DNA of 61,162 nt from 66-474 sp035695065 (GCA_035695065.1 DASSEW010000092.1:1-61162), one strand, 5' to 3'; positions 9,070 through 18,480 are shown, numbered from the stretch's first letter. Program-made: numbers and translations. The notes: generated by a model not told the origin, from the letters alone.

Positions 9070-11148
9070 CTACCCTGCGTGGCTGGTTTCGATCCAGCGG
9101 TCGGCCGCGGCGATGGCTTCCAGCAAGCGCGTCGGAGTGAACGGTTTGGTCAGGATGACCACCCCTTCGGGCGCGCCATTGACGACGTCGGCTTCGGCGT
9201 AGCCGGTGATGATCACGGCGGGCAGGTCCGGCTTGGCGGCGCGCAACCGCCGCACGATTTCGACGCCGGACACCAGCGGCATCGCATAGTCGCTCACGAC
9301 CAGGTCGATCGCGGTGAGGTCCTTCTGCAGCAGTTCGTCGACCTGCGCGCCGTCGGCCGCCGTCGTGACCTGATGGCCGAGCTCGGAAAGCAACGCGGCG
9401 GTCGTCTCGCGAACGCCTTCGTGATCGTCGACCAGCAGGATATTGCGCGGACGCGTGACATCCTCGACGGCCGCACCTCCGCGGACCACGCGACCCGCGA
9501 CGGCCCGCGTCGCCGGCGCGCGCGGCAACCAGATCGTCACGCAGGTGCCGCGGCCCAGCTCGCTTTCGATCTGCAACGTTCCGCCCGATTGCTGCGCAAA
9601 GCCGTACACCATGCTGAGGCCAAGGCCGGTGCCCTTGCCCACGGCCTTGGTGGTGAAGAATGGTTCGGCCACGCGATCCAGCAGGTCGGCCGGGATGCCG
9701 CTGCCCGTGTCGGCGACCGACAACACCACGTAGTCGCCCGCAGCGAGTCCGTTGTCGTCGTCGCCATCGATGGCCGCATTGCAGCCGCTGATGCGGATGC
9801 TGCCGCCCTCGGGCATGGCGTCGCGCGCGTTGATGGCGAGGTTCATCAATGTCAGTTCCAGCTGCGCTTCGTCGGCATAGGGCCACCACAGGTCGTCGGG
9901 CAGGTCCCATTCCAGCTTCACCAGGCCGCCCAGCGTGTGCGCCAGCAGCTGGTTGACCGCACTGGAAAGCGCGTGCAACTCGACCGGCGCCGGCTTCAGG
10001 TTCTGCTTGCGTGCGAACGCGAGCAGGCGCGACACCACCTCGCTGCCCTGCTGCGCCGCGTGCCGGATCATGTCGAGGATCGTGCGATGTTCCGGCGCGA
10101 GCCGGGCGCGCCGCTCCAGCAATTCCAGCCCGCTGAGCACGGCCGAGAGCAGGTTGTTGAAATCGTGCGCGATGCCGCCGCTGAGCTGGCCGATGGCATC
10201 CATCTTGCGCACGTGCAGGAGCTGCGATTCCAGTTCCTTGCGCTCGCTGACGTCGAGCAGGGTGCCGGCATATTCCTCCGCGCCGCTCACGCCGTCGCGC
10301 AACAGCACCGCCTGCGCCAGGAAGTGCTTCCAGGTTCCGTCGGCGCACTGCCAGCGATATTCCACCGAGTAGCCGCCGTCCTCGCGCGCGCCCTCGAAGA
10401 TGGCGATCGCGCGCTCGCGATCCTCCGGGTGCAGGCGGTCGCGCCACAAGCCGGGCTCGGCCAGGATTTCCCTGAAATCGAATCCGGTGAGCGCGCGGAA
10501 GTTTCCGGTGATGAATTTGGGGATGCGCGGCGAGGCGTGCGGATCTTCCAGGTAGAGCGCGATCGGCAGCGATTCGATGATCACCGCCTGGCGCTGTTCC
10601 GCGCGCCGCAATTCCTGCTCTGCGAGCAACAGCTCGGCATTGGCGCGCAGGTTTGCGTCGAGCAACTCCTGCTCCTGCTGCGCCTTGCGGCGCACCTCGC
10701 GCGTCATCAGCCAGAGATCCACGAACACCGCCGCCTTGGAGCGCAGCACCACCGGCTCGACCGGCTTGAACACGTAGTCCACCGCGCCCATCGAATAGCC
10801 GCGGATCAGGTGCTCGGTTTCCTTGTTGACGGCCGACAGGAAGATGATGGGGATGCGCTTGGTCTGTTCGCGCGCGCGGATGATCTGCGCGGTTTCGTAG
10901 CCGTCCAGGCCGGGCATGTAGACGTCCAGCAGGATCACCGCGAACTCGCCCTTCAGCAGCTGCCGCAGTGCGTCCTCGCCGGAGCGCGCCAGCACCACGT
11001 CGGCGATGTCTTCCAGCACCCTGCGGAGCGCGAGCAGGTTGCGCTCGTCGTCGTCCACGATCAGGATGCGGGCCCGCTCGGATTCCGCGGAAGCGTGGCC
11101 GCGCGAAGTGGCGGTTGCAGGCGGCGGGCTGGAAACGGAAGCGTTCAT
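9070..11148 (-). CDS. hybrid sensor histidine kinase / response regulator (REC-PAS-HisKA-HATPase-REC)
   Basis: A 692-residue soluble protein without membrane segments. Domains in order: receiver 1 (residues 26-140, phospho-acceptor Asp75 in LLDVYMPG, switch Lys128), a helical linker (about 145-190), PAS (about 186-305), HisKA with His328 in GGIAHDFNN, HATPase with MNLAINARDAM (435-445), DTGSGIP and GTGLGLSMVYG, and receiver 2 (568-690, Asp620 in VVSDYAMP). The HisKA motif GGIAHDFNNLL is the HWE/PAS-hybrid style common in proteobacterial hybrids. It lies 12 bases downstream of the poly-HAMP kinase gene, so the two are surely cotranscribed. The N-terminal receiver suggests it takes phosphate from another kinase, plausibly that neighbour. 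Confidence 0.93.
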   Translation of the reverse strand: MNASVSSPPPATATSRGHASAESERARILIVDDDERNLLALRRVLEDIADVVLARSGEDALRQLLKGEFAVILLDVYMPGLDGYETAQIIRAREQTKRIPIIFLSAVNKETEHLIRGYSMGAVDYVFKPVEPVVLRSKAAVFVDLWLMTREVRRKAQQEQELLDANLRANAELLLAEQELRRAEQRQAVIIESLPIALYLEDPHASPRIPKFITGNFRALTGFDFREILAEPGLWRDRLHPEDRERAIAIFEGAREDGGYSVEYRWQCADGTWKHFLAQAVLLRDGVSGAEEYAGTLLDVSERKELESQLLHVRKMDAIGQLSGGIAHDFNNLLSAVLSGLELLERRARLAPEHRTILDMIRHAAQQGSEVVSRLLAFARKQNLKPAPVELHALSSAVNQLLAHTLGGLVKLEWDLPDDLWWPYADEAQLELTLMNLAINARDAMPEGGSIRISGCNAAIDGDDDNGLAAGDYVVLSVADTGSGIPADLLDRVAEPFFTTKAVGKGTGLGLSMVYGFAQQSGGTLQIESELGRGTCVTIWLPRAPATRAVAGRVVRGGAAVEDVTRPRNILLVDDHEGVRETTAALLSELGHQVTTAADGAQVDELLQKDLTAIDLVVSDYAMPLVSGVEIVRRLRAAKPDLPAVIITGYAEADVVNGAPEGVVILTKPFTPTRLLEAIAAADRWIETSHAG

Positions 11149-11160
11149 GGCATCGCCCGC

Positions 11161-14100
11161 TTACGCCGCGACCGGCGCGCGCTCGCGCGCCCGCGCCACC
11201 CACACGCGCAGCAGCGCCAGCAGCAGTTCGATGTCCACCGGCTTGGCGATGTAGTCCGACGCACCGGCGTCCAGGCATTTCTGGCGGTCGCCCTTCATGG
11301 CCTTGGCGGTGACCGCGATCAGCGGCACCTCGCTCAGCGCCGGGCGGCGGCGGATCTGCTGCATGGTTTCGTAGCCGTCCATCTCCGGCATCATGATGTC
11401 GATCAGCGCGATGTCGATGCCGGGCGTCCGCTCCAGGATCGCGATGCCTTCGCGTCCGCCCTCGGCGTGCATCACTTCCACGCCCTGGCTTTCCAGCGCG
11501 CTGGTCAGCGAATAGATGTTGCGGATGTCGTCATCCACGATGAGGATGCGCGCGCCCGCAAGCTCGGGCACCTGGCGCAGCCCGGCCGGGGTTTCCGCGG
11601 GCGGTTGCGGCGCAGGCAGGCGGTGGATGTGGCGGGCCAGGCGGGTGAACACCTTGGCCAGCTGTTCCGGCGCCGCCGGTTTCTCGGTCACGCCGAACGC
11701 GCCGAGTTCCAGAGCCGAACCGATCTTGTCGGCGCCGGAGATCACCTGGATCGGCATGTGCATGGTCTGCGCGTCGTGCTTCAGCAGATCGAGCAGGACG
11801 AAGCCGTTGATGTCGGACAGGCCGAGGTCCAGCGTGATCGCATTCGGTTGCAGCTTGCGCGCGAGCGCCAGCGTGCCGGCGCCCGCCGTGGCGACCACGC
11901 CCTTGAGCCCCGCCTCGCGCGCGATGTCCAGCAGGATCGCGGCGAAGGTGGGATCGTCCTCGACGATCAGCACGAACGGTGCATCGCCGAGCGCGTCGCG
12001 ATCGTCGGTGACTTCCATCTGCGCGGGCAACGCGCCGGGCACCATCGCGCCGCTGTTTTCGAAACGGGCGACGCTCGCGCCGGATGGCAGCACCACCGAC
12101 AGTTCCGCCTTCAACGGCACGAACAGGGTGAACGTGGAACCCTGGCCGAGCGTGGAGCGCACCTGCAGCTCGCCGCCGAGCAGGCGCGCGATCTCGCGGC
12201 TGATCGACAAGCCCAGGCCGGTGCCGCCGTACTTGCGGCTGGTGGTGCCATCGGCCTGCTGGAACGCTTCGAAAATCAGCTTCTGCTTGTCCTTCGGGAT
12301 ACCGATGCCGGTGTCGGTGACGGCAATGGCGATGACCTGCTGCGCGTCGCGCAGGACCGGATGGTGGGCGCTCCAGCCGCTGGTCGCGTGGCGCACGGAT
12401 AAGGTCACGCTGCCGCTCGAAGTGAACTTGAAGGCGTTGGACAGCAGGTTCAGCACCACCTGCTGCAGGCGCTTCTCGTCGGTGCTGATGGATTCGGGGA
12501 GCGTATCGTCGAACTCGACGTTGAACTGGAGGTTCTTGTCGGCGGCGAGTTGGCGGAACGTGCGTTCCATGTGCTGCTTGAGGTTGAGCAGCGGCATGTC
12601 GGCGATTTCGATCGACACCGTGCCCGACTCGATCTTCGACAGGTCGAGGATGTCGTTGATGAGGTTCAGCAGGTCGGAGCCCGCCGAGTGGATGGTGCGC
12701 GCGAACTCGGTCTGCTTCTCGTTGAGGTTGCCTTGCGGGTTGTCGGCCAGCAGGCGCGAGAGGATCAGCAGCGAGTTCAGCGGCGTGCGCAGTTCGTGGC
12801 TCATGTTGGCCAGGAACTCGGACTTGTACTTGGAGGTGAGCGCCAGCTGTTCGGCTTTCTCCTCGATCGCGCGGCGCGCCATGTCGATCTCGAAGTTCTT
12901 CGCCTCCACCTGCTTCTTTTCGTTTTCCAGCAGCTGCGCCTTTTCCTTCAGCTCCTCGTTGGTGACGTGCAACTCCTCCTGCTTGGTGGTGAGCTCGGTC
13001 TGGCGCGCCTGCAATTCCTGCGTCAGCAATTGCGACTGCTTGAGCAGGCGCTCGGTGCGCATGGTCGCGGCGATCGTGTTGAGCACGATGCCGACCGACT
13101 CCATCAGCTGGTCGAGGAAGCTCTGGTGGGTTTCGTTGAAGTGGTTGAACGAAGCCAGCTCGATGACCGCCTTCACCTCGTCCTCGAACAGCGCCGGCAG
13201 CACGGTGACGCTGGCCGGCACGGCGTGGCCGAGGCCCGAGCCGATGCGGATGAACTCGCCGGGCACGTCGGACAGCAGCATCGGGCGCTTGTCGGCCGCG
13301 CACTGGCCGATCAGTCCTTCGCGCAGCTTGAAGGTTGGCTTCAACTCGTCGCGGTTCTCCGCGCCGTAGCTGGCGACGAGGTCCAGCACGGTCTCGTGGT
13401 CCTCGCGACGCGCGACGTAGAACACGCCGTACTGCGCGTTCACCAGCGGTGCCAGTTCCGACATGATCAGGTTGGACACCGTGGCCAGGTCGCGCACGCC
13501 CTGCAGCATGCGCGAGAAGCGCGCGAGGTTGGTCTTCAGCCAGTCCTGTTCCGCATTCTTCAAGGTCTGTTCCTTGAGGTTGCGGATCATCTCGTTGATG
13601 TTGTCCTTCAGCGCGGCCATCTCGCCGGAAGCCGCCACGGCGATCGAGCGCGAGAGGTCGCCCTTGGTCACCGCGGTCGCGACGTCGGCGATCGATCGCA
13701 CCTGGTTGGTGAGGTTGGCGGCGAGCTGGTTCACGTTGTCGGTGAGGTCGCGCCACAGGCCGGCGGCGCCCGGCACGCGCGCTTGGCCGCCGAGCTTGCC
13801 CTCGATGCCCACCTCGCGCGCCATGTTGGTGACCTGGTCGGCGAAGGTGGCGAGCGTCTCGATCATGCCGTTGATGGTGTCGGCGAGCGCGGCGATCTCG
13901 CCCTTGGCGTCCACCGACAGCTTGCGCTTGAGGTTGCCCTGCGCCACCGCGGTCACCACGTCGGCAATGCCGCGCACCTGGTTGGTGAGGTTGGTGGCCA
14001 TCAGGTTGACGTTGTCGGTGAGGTCCTTCCAGGTGCCGCCCACGCCCGGCACCTGCGCCTGGCCGCCGAGCTTGCCTTCGGTGCCCACCTCGCGCGCCAC

Positions 14101-16254
14101 GCGCGTCACGTCGGATGCGAAGGAGTTGAGCTGGTCCACCATCGTATTGATGGTGTCCTTCAGCTCCAGGATTTCGCCCTTCACGTCCACCGTGATCTTC
14201 TTGGACAGGTCGCCCAGCGCCACGGCGGTCGTCACCTCGGCGATGTTGCGCACCTGGCCCGTCAGGTTCGCCGCCATCGCGTTGACGTTGTCGGTGAGGT
14301 CCTTCCACGTGCCGCCGACGCCGATCACCTGCGCCTGGCCGCCGAGCTTGCCTTCCGAGCCGACCTCGCGCGCCACGCGCGTCACTTCCGATGCGAAGGA
14401 GTTCAACTGGTCCACCATCGTGTTGATGGTGTCCTTCAGCTCCAGGATTTCGCCCTTCACGTCCACCGTGATCTTCTTGGACAGGTCGCCCAGCGCCACG
14501 GCGGTCGTCACTTCCGCGATGTTGCGCACCTGGCCCGTCAGGTTCGCCGCCATCAGGTTCACGTTGTCGGTGAGGTCCTTCCAGGTGCCGGCAACACCGG
14601 GCACCTGCGCCTGTCCGCCCAGGTTGCCTTCGGTGCCCACCTCGCGCGCCACGCGGGTCACTTCGGACGCGAACGCGTTCAGCTGATCCACCATTACGTT
14701 GATGGTGTTCTTCAGTTCCAGGATCTCGCCTTTCACCTCCACCGTGATCTTCTTGGAGAGGTCGCCCGAGGCCACGGCGGTGGTGACCTCCGCGATGTTG
14801 CGCACCTGGCCAGTGAGGTTGTCGGCCATCAGGTTCACGTTGTCGGTGAGGTCTTTCCAGGTACCGGCGACGCCGGGCACCTGCGCCTGGCCGCCCAGGT
14901 TGCCTTCGGTGCCCACCTCACGCGCCACGCGCGTCACTTCGGACGCGAAGGCGTTCAACTGGTCCACCATCGTATTGATGGTGTTCTTCAGCTCGAGGAT
15001 CTCGCCTTTCACCTCCACCGTGATCTTCTTGGAGAGATCGCCCGATGCAACAGCGGTGGTGACCTCGGCAATGTTGCGCACCTGGCCGGTGAGGTTGTCG
15101 GCCATCAGGTTCACGTTGTCGGTCAAATCCTTCCAGGTACCGGCGACGCCGGGCACCTGTGCCTGGCCGCCGAGGTTGCCTTCGGTGCCGACCTCGCGCG
15201 CCACGCGCGTCACTTCCGACGCGAAGGCGTTCAACTGGTCCACCATCACGTTGATGGTGTTCTTCAGCTCGAGGATTTCGCCCTTCACCTCCACCGTGAT
15301 CTTCTTGGACAGGTCGCCACGCGCCACTGCGGTCGTGACTTCCGCGATGTTGCGCACCTGGCCGGTCAAGTTATCGGCCATCAGGTTGACGTTGTCGGTG
15401 AGGTCCTTCCACGTTCCGGCGACGCCCGGCACCTGCGCCTGGCCGCCGAGGTTGCCTTCGGTGCCGACCTCGCGCGCCACGCGCGTCACTTCCGACGCGA
15501 ACGCGTTCAGCTGGTCCACCATCACGTTGATGGTGTTCTTCAGCTCCAGGATTTCGCCCTTCACCTCCACCGTGATCTTCTTGGACAAGTCGCCGCGGGC
15601 CACGGCGGTGGTCACCTCGGCGATGTTGCGCACCTGGCCGGTCAAGTTGTCGGCCATCAGGTTCACGTTGTCGGTAAGGTCCTTCCACGTTCCGGCGACG
15701 CCGGGCACCTGCGCCTGGCCGCCGAGGTTGCCTTCGGTGCCGACCTCGCGCGCCACGCGGGTCACTTCCGCGGCGAACGAGGCGAGCTGTTCCACCATGG
15801 TGTTCACGACCTTGCCGATGCGCAGGAACTCGCCGCGCAACGGACGGCCGTCGATCTCCACCGTCATGGATTGCGACAGGTCGCCCTTGGCCACCGCGCC
15901 GATCACGCGGGCCACTTCCGCGGTGGGCTGCACCATGTCGTCGATGAGGTCGTTCACCGCGTGGATCGCGCTCTCCCAGCCGCCGGTGGCGTTGTTCACG
16001 CGCCCGCGCTGGTTGATCTTGCCTTCCTTGCCGACCACCTTCGAAAGGCGCTGGAATTCCTGCGCCATCTGCTCGTTGAGGCCGACGACTTCGTTGAACA
16101 GCTGCGCAAGCTCGGCGTCCTCGCCGGCGAGATCGTCGCGCAGGCGCACCTGGAAATCGCCGCGGCGCAGGCGCCGGAGCGCGGTGATCAACTCGCGACG
16201 ATCCAGGAACTGCGAGGCCGTGTCGTTGTTGAGGGCGGATTCCGTTGTCGACAT
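11161..16254 (-). CDS. giant soluble poly-HAMP hybrid histidine kinase (8 x 92-residue HAMP repeats, GAF, HisKA, HATPase, two receivers)
   Basis: A 1,697-residue protein; the start is taken at ATG 16252-16254 (MSTTESALNN). No transmembrane segment is visible. An N-terminal HAMP-like region (25-158) leads into eight tandem 92-residue repeats (160-895), each holding a HAMP and a HAMP-like linker (consensus features GTWKDLTDNVNLMA, LTGQVRNIAEVTTAVA, GDLSKKITV). A GAF domain follows (about 910-1065), then a coiled coil (1070-1135), HisKA with His1153 (NMSHELRTPLN), HATPase (N-box LLSNAFKFT; GTGLGLSISRE), receiver 1 (Asp1476) and receiver 2 (Asp1619 in LIDIMMPEMDG). The repeat architecture resembles fungal group III kinases (Nik1/Os-1), which sense osmotic stress. 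The signal here is unknown. It is paired with the hybrid kinase 12 bases downstream. Confidence 0.93.
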   Translation of the reverse strand: MSTTESALNNDTASQFLDRRELITALRRLRRGDFQVRLRDDLAGEDAELAQLFNEVVGLNEQMAQEFQRLSKVVGKEGKINQRGRVNNATGGWESAIHAVNDLIDDMVQPTAEVARVIGAVAKGDLSQSMTVEIDGRPLRGEFLRIGKVVNTMVEQLASFAAEVTRVAREVGTEGNLGGQAQVPGVAGTWKDLTDNVNLMADNLTGQVRNIAEVTTAVARGDLSKKITVEVKGEILELKNTINVMVDQLNAFASEVTRVAREVGTEGNLGGQAQVPGVAGTWKDLTDNVNLMADNLTGQVRNIAEVTTAVARGDLSKKITVEVKGEILELKNTINVMVDQLNAFASEVTRVAREVGTEGNLGGQAQVPGVAGTWKDLTDNVNLMADNLTGQVRNIAEVTTAVASGDLSKKITVEVKGEILELKNTINTMVDQLNAFASEVTRVAREVGTEGNLGGQAQVPGVAGTWKDLTDNVNLMADNLTGQVRNIAEVTTAVASGDLSKKITVEVKGEILELKNTINVMVDQLNAFASEVTRVAREVGTEGNLGGQAQVPGVAGTWKDLTDNVNLMAANLTGQVRNIAEVTTAVALGDLSKKITVDVKGEILELKDTINTMVDQLNSFASEVTRVAREVGSEGKLGGQAQVIGVGGTWKDLTDNVNAMAANLTGQVRNIAEVTTAVALGDLSKKITVDVKGEILELKDTINTMVDQLNSFASDVTRVAREVGTEGKLGGQAQVPGVGGTWKDLTDNVNLMATNLTNQVRGIADVVTAVAQGNLKRKLSVDAKGEIAALADTINGMIETLATFADQVTNMAREVGIEGKLGGQARVPGAAGLWRDLTDNVNQLAANLTNQVRSIADVATAVTKGDLSRSIAVAASGEMAALKDNINEMIRNLKEQTLKNAEQDWLKTNLARFSRMLQGVRDLATVSNLIMSELAPLVNAQYGVFYVARREDHETVLDLVASYGAENRDELKPTFKLREGLIGQCAADKRPMLLSDVPGEFIRIGSGLGHAVPASVTVLPALFEDEVKAVIELASFNHFNETHQSFLDQLMESVGIVLNTIAATMRTERLLKQSQLLTQELQARQTELTTKQEELHVTNEELKEKAQLLENEKKQVEAKNFEIDMARRAIEEKAEQLALTSKYKSEFLANMSHELRTPLNSLLILSRLLADNPQGNLNEKQTEFARTIHSAGSDLLNLINDILDLSKIESGTVSIEIADMPLLNLKQHMERTFRQLAADKNLQFNVEFDDTLPESISTDEKRLQQVVLNLLSNAFKFTSSGSVTLSVRHATSGWSAHHPVLRDAQQVIAIAVTDTGIGIPKDKQKLIFEAFQQADGTTSRKYGGTGLGLSISREIARLLGGELQVRSTLGQGSTFTLFVPLKAELSVVLPSGASVARFENSGAMVPGALPAQMEVTDDRDALGDAPFVLIVEDDPTFAAILLDIAREAGLKGVVATAGAGTLALARKLQPNAITLDLGLSDINGFVLLDLLKHDAQTMHMPIQVISGADKIGSALELGAFGVTEKPAAPEQLAKVFTRLARHIHRLPAPQPPAETPAGLRQVPELAGARILIVDDDIRNIYSLTSALESQGVEVMHAEGGREGIAILERTPGIDIALIDIMMPEMDGYETMQQIRRRPALSEVPLIAVTAKAMKGDRQKCLDAGASDYIAKPVDIELLLALLRVWVARARERAPVAA
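13570..15777 (-). repeat. eight tandem 276-bp coding repeats (HAMP units)
   Basis: Eight contiguous in-frame units of 276 bp (92 codons) fill this interval inside the poly-HAMP kinase. Units 1-5, read from the high-coordinate end, are almost identical as protein, while units 6-8 diverge progressively. At DNA level units 1 and 2 still differ at many third positions despite near-identical protein. The repeats are part of the protein and are not a mobile or CRISPR array. Confidence 0.95.
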
Positions 16255-16292
16255 CAGAGGTACTCGCAAAGTGCACGACGGCCGCGCAAAAG

Positions 16293-16313
16293 CGCACCAC
16301 CGGAAGTGGTGCG
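16293..16313. promoter_or_regulatory. perfect inverted repeat upstream of the poly-HAMP kinase gene
   Basis: CGCACCAC (16293-16300) and GTGGTGCG (16306-16313) form a perfect 8-bp inverted repeat with a 5-base spacer, ending 39 bases before the kinase ATG. It sits in a 246-bp gap (16255-16500) between the kinase and the regulator gene in which I see no other feature. It could be an operator or a 5'-leader hairpin; there is no direct evidence for either. Confidence 0.35.
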
Positions 16314-16500
16314 ACAGCAGGAGGCCGACGATCGTTCCGCCATGTTGATTCGGGCGCGCACAGCCTGCATTGGGGCGTGAGCGCGCCGACTCCCCGGGTT
16401 CAGTGGCGCAAAGAAACTCGCCATGCAGTGAAAGCGGCGTGAATGCCGTCCCGGGGAAGGCTCAGCGGATGGACAGCGGCGCACTTGGGACGCGAACGGG

Positions 16501-16902
16501 TCAAGCCGGTTCGGCGAGGCCCATCACCTGCTGGATCGCTTCCAGAAGCTCGTCGACCCTGTAGGGCTTGATCACCGCGGCCGAGTGCGCGTCCAGCGTC
16601 AGGCCGTGATCCACGTGCCCGGTGGCGTAGATCACCGGCAGGCCGGGACGGCGAAGCCGTGCCGCGTGCGCCAGATCGACCCCGGAGCCATCGGGCAACC
16701 CGAGGTCGGTGATCAGCACGTCGACGCTGTCCAGATCCTGTTGCAACGCCACCTTCGAAGACGAAGCTTCGACAACGTGATGCCCTTTGTGCGCAAACGT
16801 TTCGGCCAGCAGCATGCGTATCAGCTGCTCGTCCTCGCACAGCAGGATGCGCAGCGGAGGCAGCGTGCGCGTGGTTGACTCGCGGCGACTGGAAGGATTC
16901 AT
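16501..16902 (-). CDS. single-domain response regulator (CheY-like)
   Basis: A 133-residue receiver with no output domain. The acidic pocket is LLCEDEQ (residues 20-26), the phospho-acceptor is Asp66 in LITDLGLPDG, and the conserved Lys lies in AVIKPYR. The ATG at 16902 is preferred. An in-frame GTG at 16926 would add eight residues and neither start has a convincing ribosome site. The gene follows the MFS transporter closely and precedes the two hybrid kinases, so it probably relays phosphate in the same network. Single-receiver proteins act by protein contact or as phosphate sinks. Confidence 0.85.
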   Translation of the reverse strand: MNPSSRRESTTRTLPPLRILLCEDEQLIRMLLAETFAHKGHHVVEASSSKVALQQDLDSVDVLITDLGLPDGSGVDLAHAARLRRPGLPVIYATGHVDHGLTLDAHSAAVIKPYRVDELLEAIQQVMGLAEPA

Positions 16903-16949
16903 CGAGGGGTGTGGCTCCGGTTGCACCGGGCGAACGCTTGCCCGACGCT

Positions 16950-18269
16950 TCAGTCATTCGGCAGGCGGCCGCGCCGCGCCGAAATCCACAACGCGCCGAG
17001 CGTGCCCGCGGCGCCGGAAAGAAGATACAGGCCGACGTAGTCCCTGCCCAGGAACGCCGCCAGTGCCAGCACCACCAGTGGTGCGAAGCCTGCGCCGATC
17101 AGCCAGCCCAGGTCGGACGTGATCATCGCGCCGGTGTAGCGGAACTCGCTGCGGAAGCTGGAGTTGACCGCACCCGCGGATTGCGCGTGCGAGAAGCCGA
17201 GCAGCGCGAATCCGAACAGGATGAACAGGTAAGCCTGCACCGTGCCACCCGAGAGCATCAAGGCCGTCCAGCCGCTGTAGATCGCGATCAGCACGCCGCA
17301 GACGGCCAGCGTCGTGCGCCGGCCGAAGTGGTCGGCGATCCACCCGGACAGCAACATGCAGGGAATGGCGACCAGTGCGCCGCCGATCTGCACCAGCAGG
17401 AACTCGGCCGCCGACATGTGCGCGAACAGCAACGCCCACGATAGCCCGAATATCGTCACCAGGTAGAACAGCGCGTAGCTCGCCAGCGGTGCGAACGCGC
17501 CCAGCGCGATGTTGAGGCCCTGCGAGCGGACCAGCTCGCGCATCGAGGATGGCTCGAGGTCGCGGTGCTTCAACTGTTCGGCATAACGTGGCGCCACCAC
17601 CATGCGCAGCCGCGCGAACAGCGCCACCACGTTGACGGCGAAGGCCACGAAGAACGGGTAGCGCCAGCCCCAGGCGTAGAAGTCGTCGGGGCTCAGGCTG
17701 GACCAGATGAAGGCGAACAGGCCGGCGGCGAGGATGAAGCCGATCGGCTCACCGAGCTGCGCGAGCATCGCGTACCAGCCGCGGCGCTCGCGCGGCGCCA
17801 TCAATGCGGCGAGCGAAGCGAGGCCATTCCAGCTTCCACCCAGCGCGAAGCCCTGGCCGAAGCGCAGGACCACCAGCGCCACGATCGCCCAGAATCCGAG
17901 CGTCGAATAGCCGGGCATGAACGCGATGCCCGCTGTCGCCATGCCGAGCATGAACAGCGCGATCGTCAGCTTGGTGGCCTGGCCGAAGTTGCGCTCCAGC
18001 ACGAGGAAGAACATCGAGCCCAGCGGACGCGCGATGAAACCCAGCGCGAAAATCGCGAAGGCGTAGAACATGCCATCCAGCTGGCTGGCGAAGGGGAAAT
18101 ACGCTTTCGGGAATGCCAGCACGCAACCCAGGCCGAACACGAACACGTCGAAGGACTGGGAAATGCGTCCGACGACCACGCCGACGACCAGGTCGCCCGG
18201 CGTGATGTGGTCGTGCGCTGCTTCCGCATGCGCGCCGGGAGGTGTGGTCAGGGTATCGCTGGTGGACAT
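16950..18269 (-). CDS. MFS transporter, metabolite:H+ symporter (MHS) type
   Basis: A 439-residue inner-membrane protein with about 12 hydrophobic segments. Features of the MHS branch (ShiA/ProP/KgtP-like) are the early VVGRISQSFDVFVFG helix, the loop GFIARPLGSM, RFGQGFALGGSWNG, and the central-loop motif GWIADHFGRRT. Members import organic acids, osmolytes or shikimate with protons; the substrate cannot be told from sequence. The gene diverges from cyoA across a 211-bp region holding an FNR box. Its stop lies 47 bases before the response-regulator ATG. Confidence 0.87.
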   Translation of the reverse strand: MSTSDTLTTPPGAHAEAAHDHITPGDLVVGVVVGRISQSFDVFVFGLGCVLAFPKAYFPFASQLDGMFYAFAIFALGFIARPLGSMFFLVLERNFGQATKLTIALFMLGMATAGIAFMPGYSTLGFWAIVALVVLRFGQGFALGGSWNGLASLAALMAPRERRGWYAMLAQLGEPIGFILAAGLFAFIWSSLSPDDFYAWGWRYPFFVAFAVNVVALFARLRMVVAPRYAEQLKHRDLEPSSMRELVRSQGLNIALGAFAPLASYALFYLVTIFGLSWALLFAHMSAAEFLLVQIGGALVAIPCMLLSGWIADHFGRRTTLAVCGVLIAIYSGWTALMLSGGTVQAYLFILFGFALLGFSHAQSAGAVNSSFRSEFRYTGAMITSDLGWLIGAGFAPLVVLALAAFLGRDYVGLYLLSGAAGTLGALWISARRGRLPND

Positions 18270-18364
18270 GGCGGTTGCGTGGCAAGGCTCAATGGATGAC
18301 GGACAAGCACGTCAGGGCGTAATCCGGTGTGCCGGAACAGCGTCGCGATTCGTACGGATCAATG

Positions 18365-18382
18365 CCTTGATGCAAATCAAGG
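18365..18382. promoter_or_regulatory. FNR/ANR-type binding site upstream of cyoABCD
   Basis: CCTTGATGCAAATCAAGG contains an exact TTGAT-N4-ATCAA (18367-18380) and is palindromic over all 18 bases except the central pair region. This is the consensus of the oxygen-sensing regulators FNR and ANR. It lies 98 bases before the cyoA ATG and about 95 bases before the divergent MFS gene. In known gammaproteobacteria FNR/ANR represses the bo3 oxidase when oxygen is low, so the same role is inferred here. No clear -35/-10 pair could be placed with confidence. Confidence 0.75.
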
Positions 18383-18480
18383 CAACGGTTGGGAAAGTCG
18401 CGGAATCTGCAACGACAAAGTGTCGGAGTATCATAAGCCGTTTTTGCAACGCGCCCAAGTACAACCATGCAAGCACAACA

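Noticed and set aside
8951..11278. Upstream extension of the threonine aldolase frame to a 1,127-residue fusion protein
   Set aside because: The extra part is a shadow of the hybrid kinase in another frame; the aldolase has a canonical N terminus at 8950.
13570..15777. Regular 276-bp direct repeats, considered as a CRISPR-like or satellite array
   Set aside because: Units are contiguous, in frame and encode HAMP domains; there are no spacers.
12550..16380. A 1,276-codon plus-strand frame opposite the poly-HAMP kinase
   Set aside because: Antisense shadow; its internal repeats only mirror the HAMP units of the real gene.
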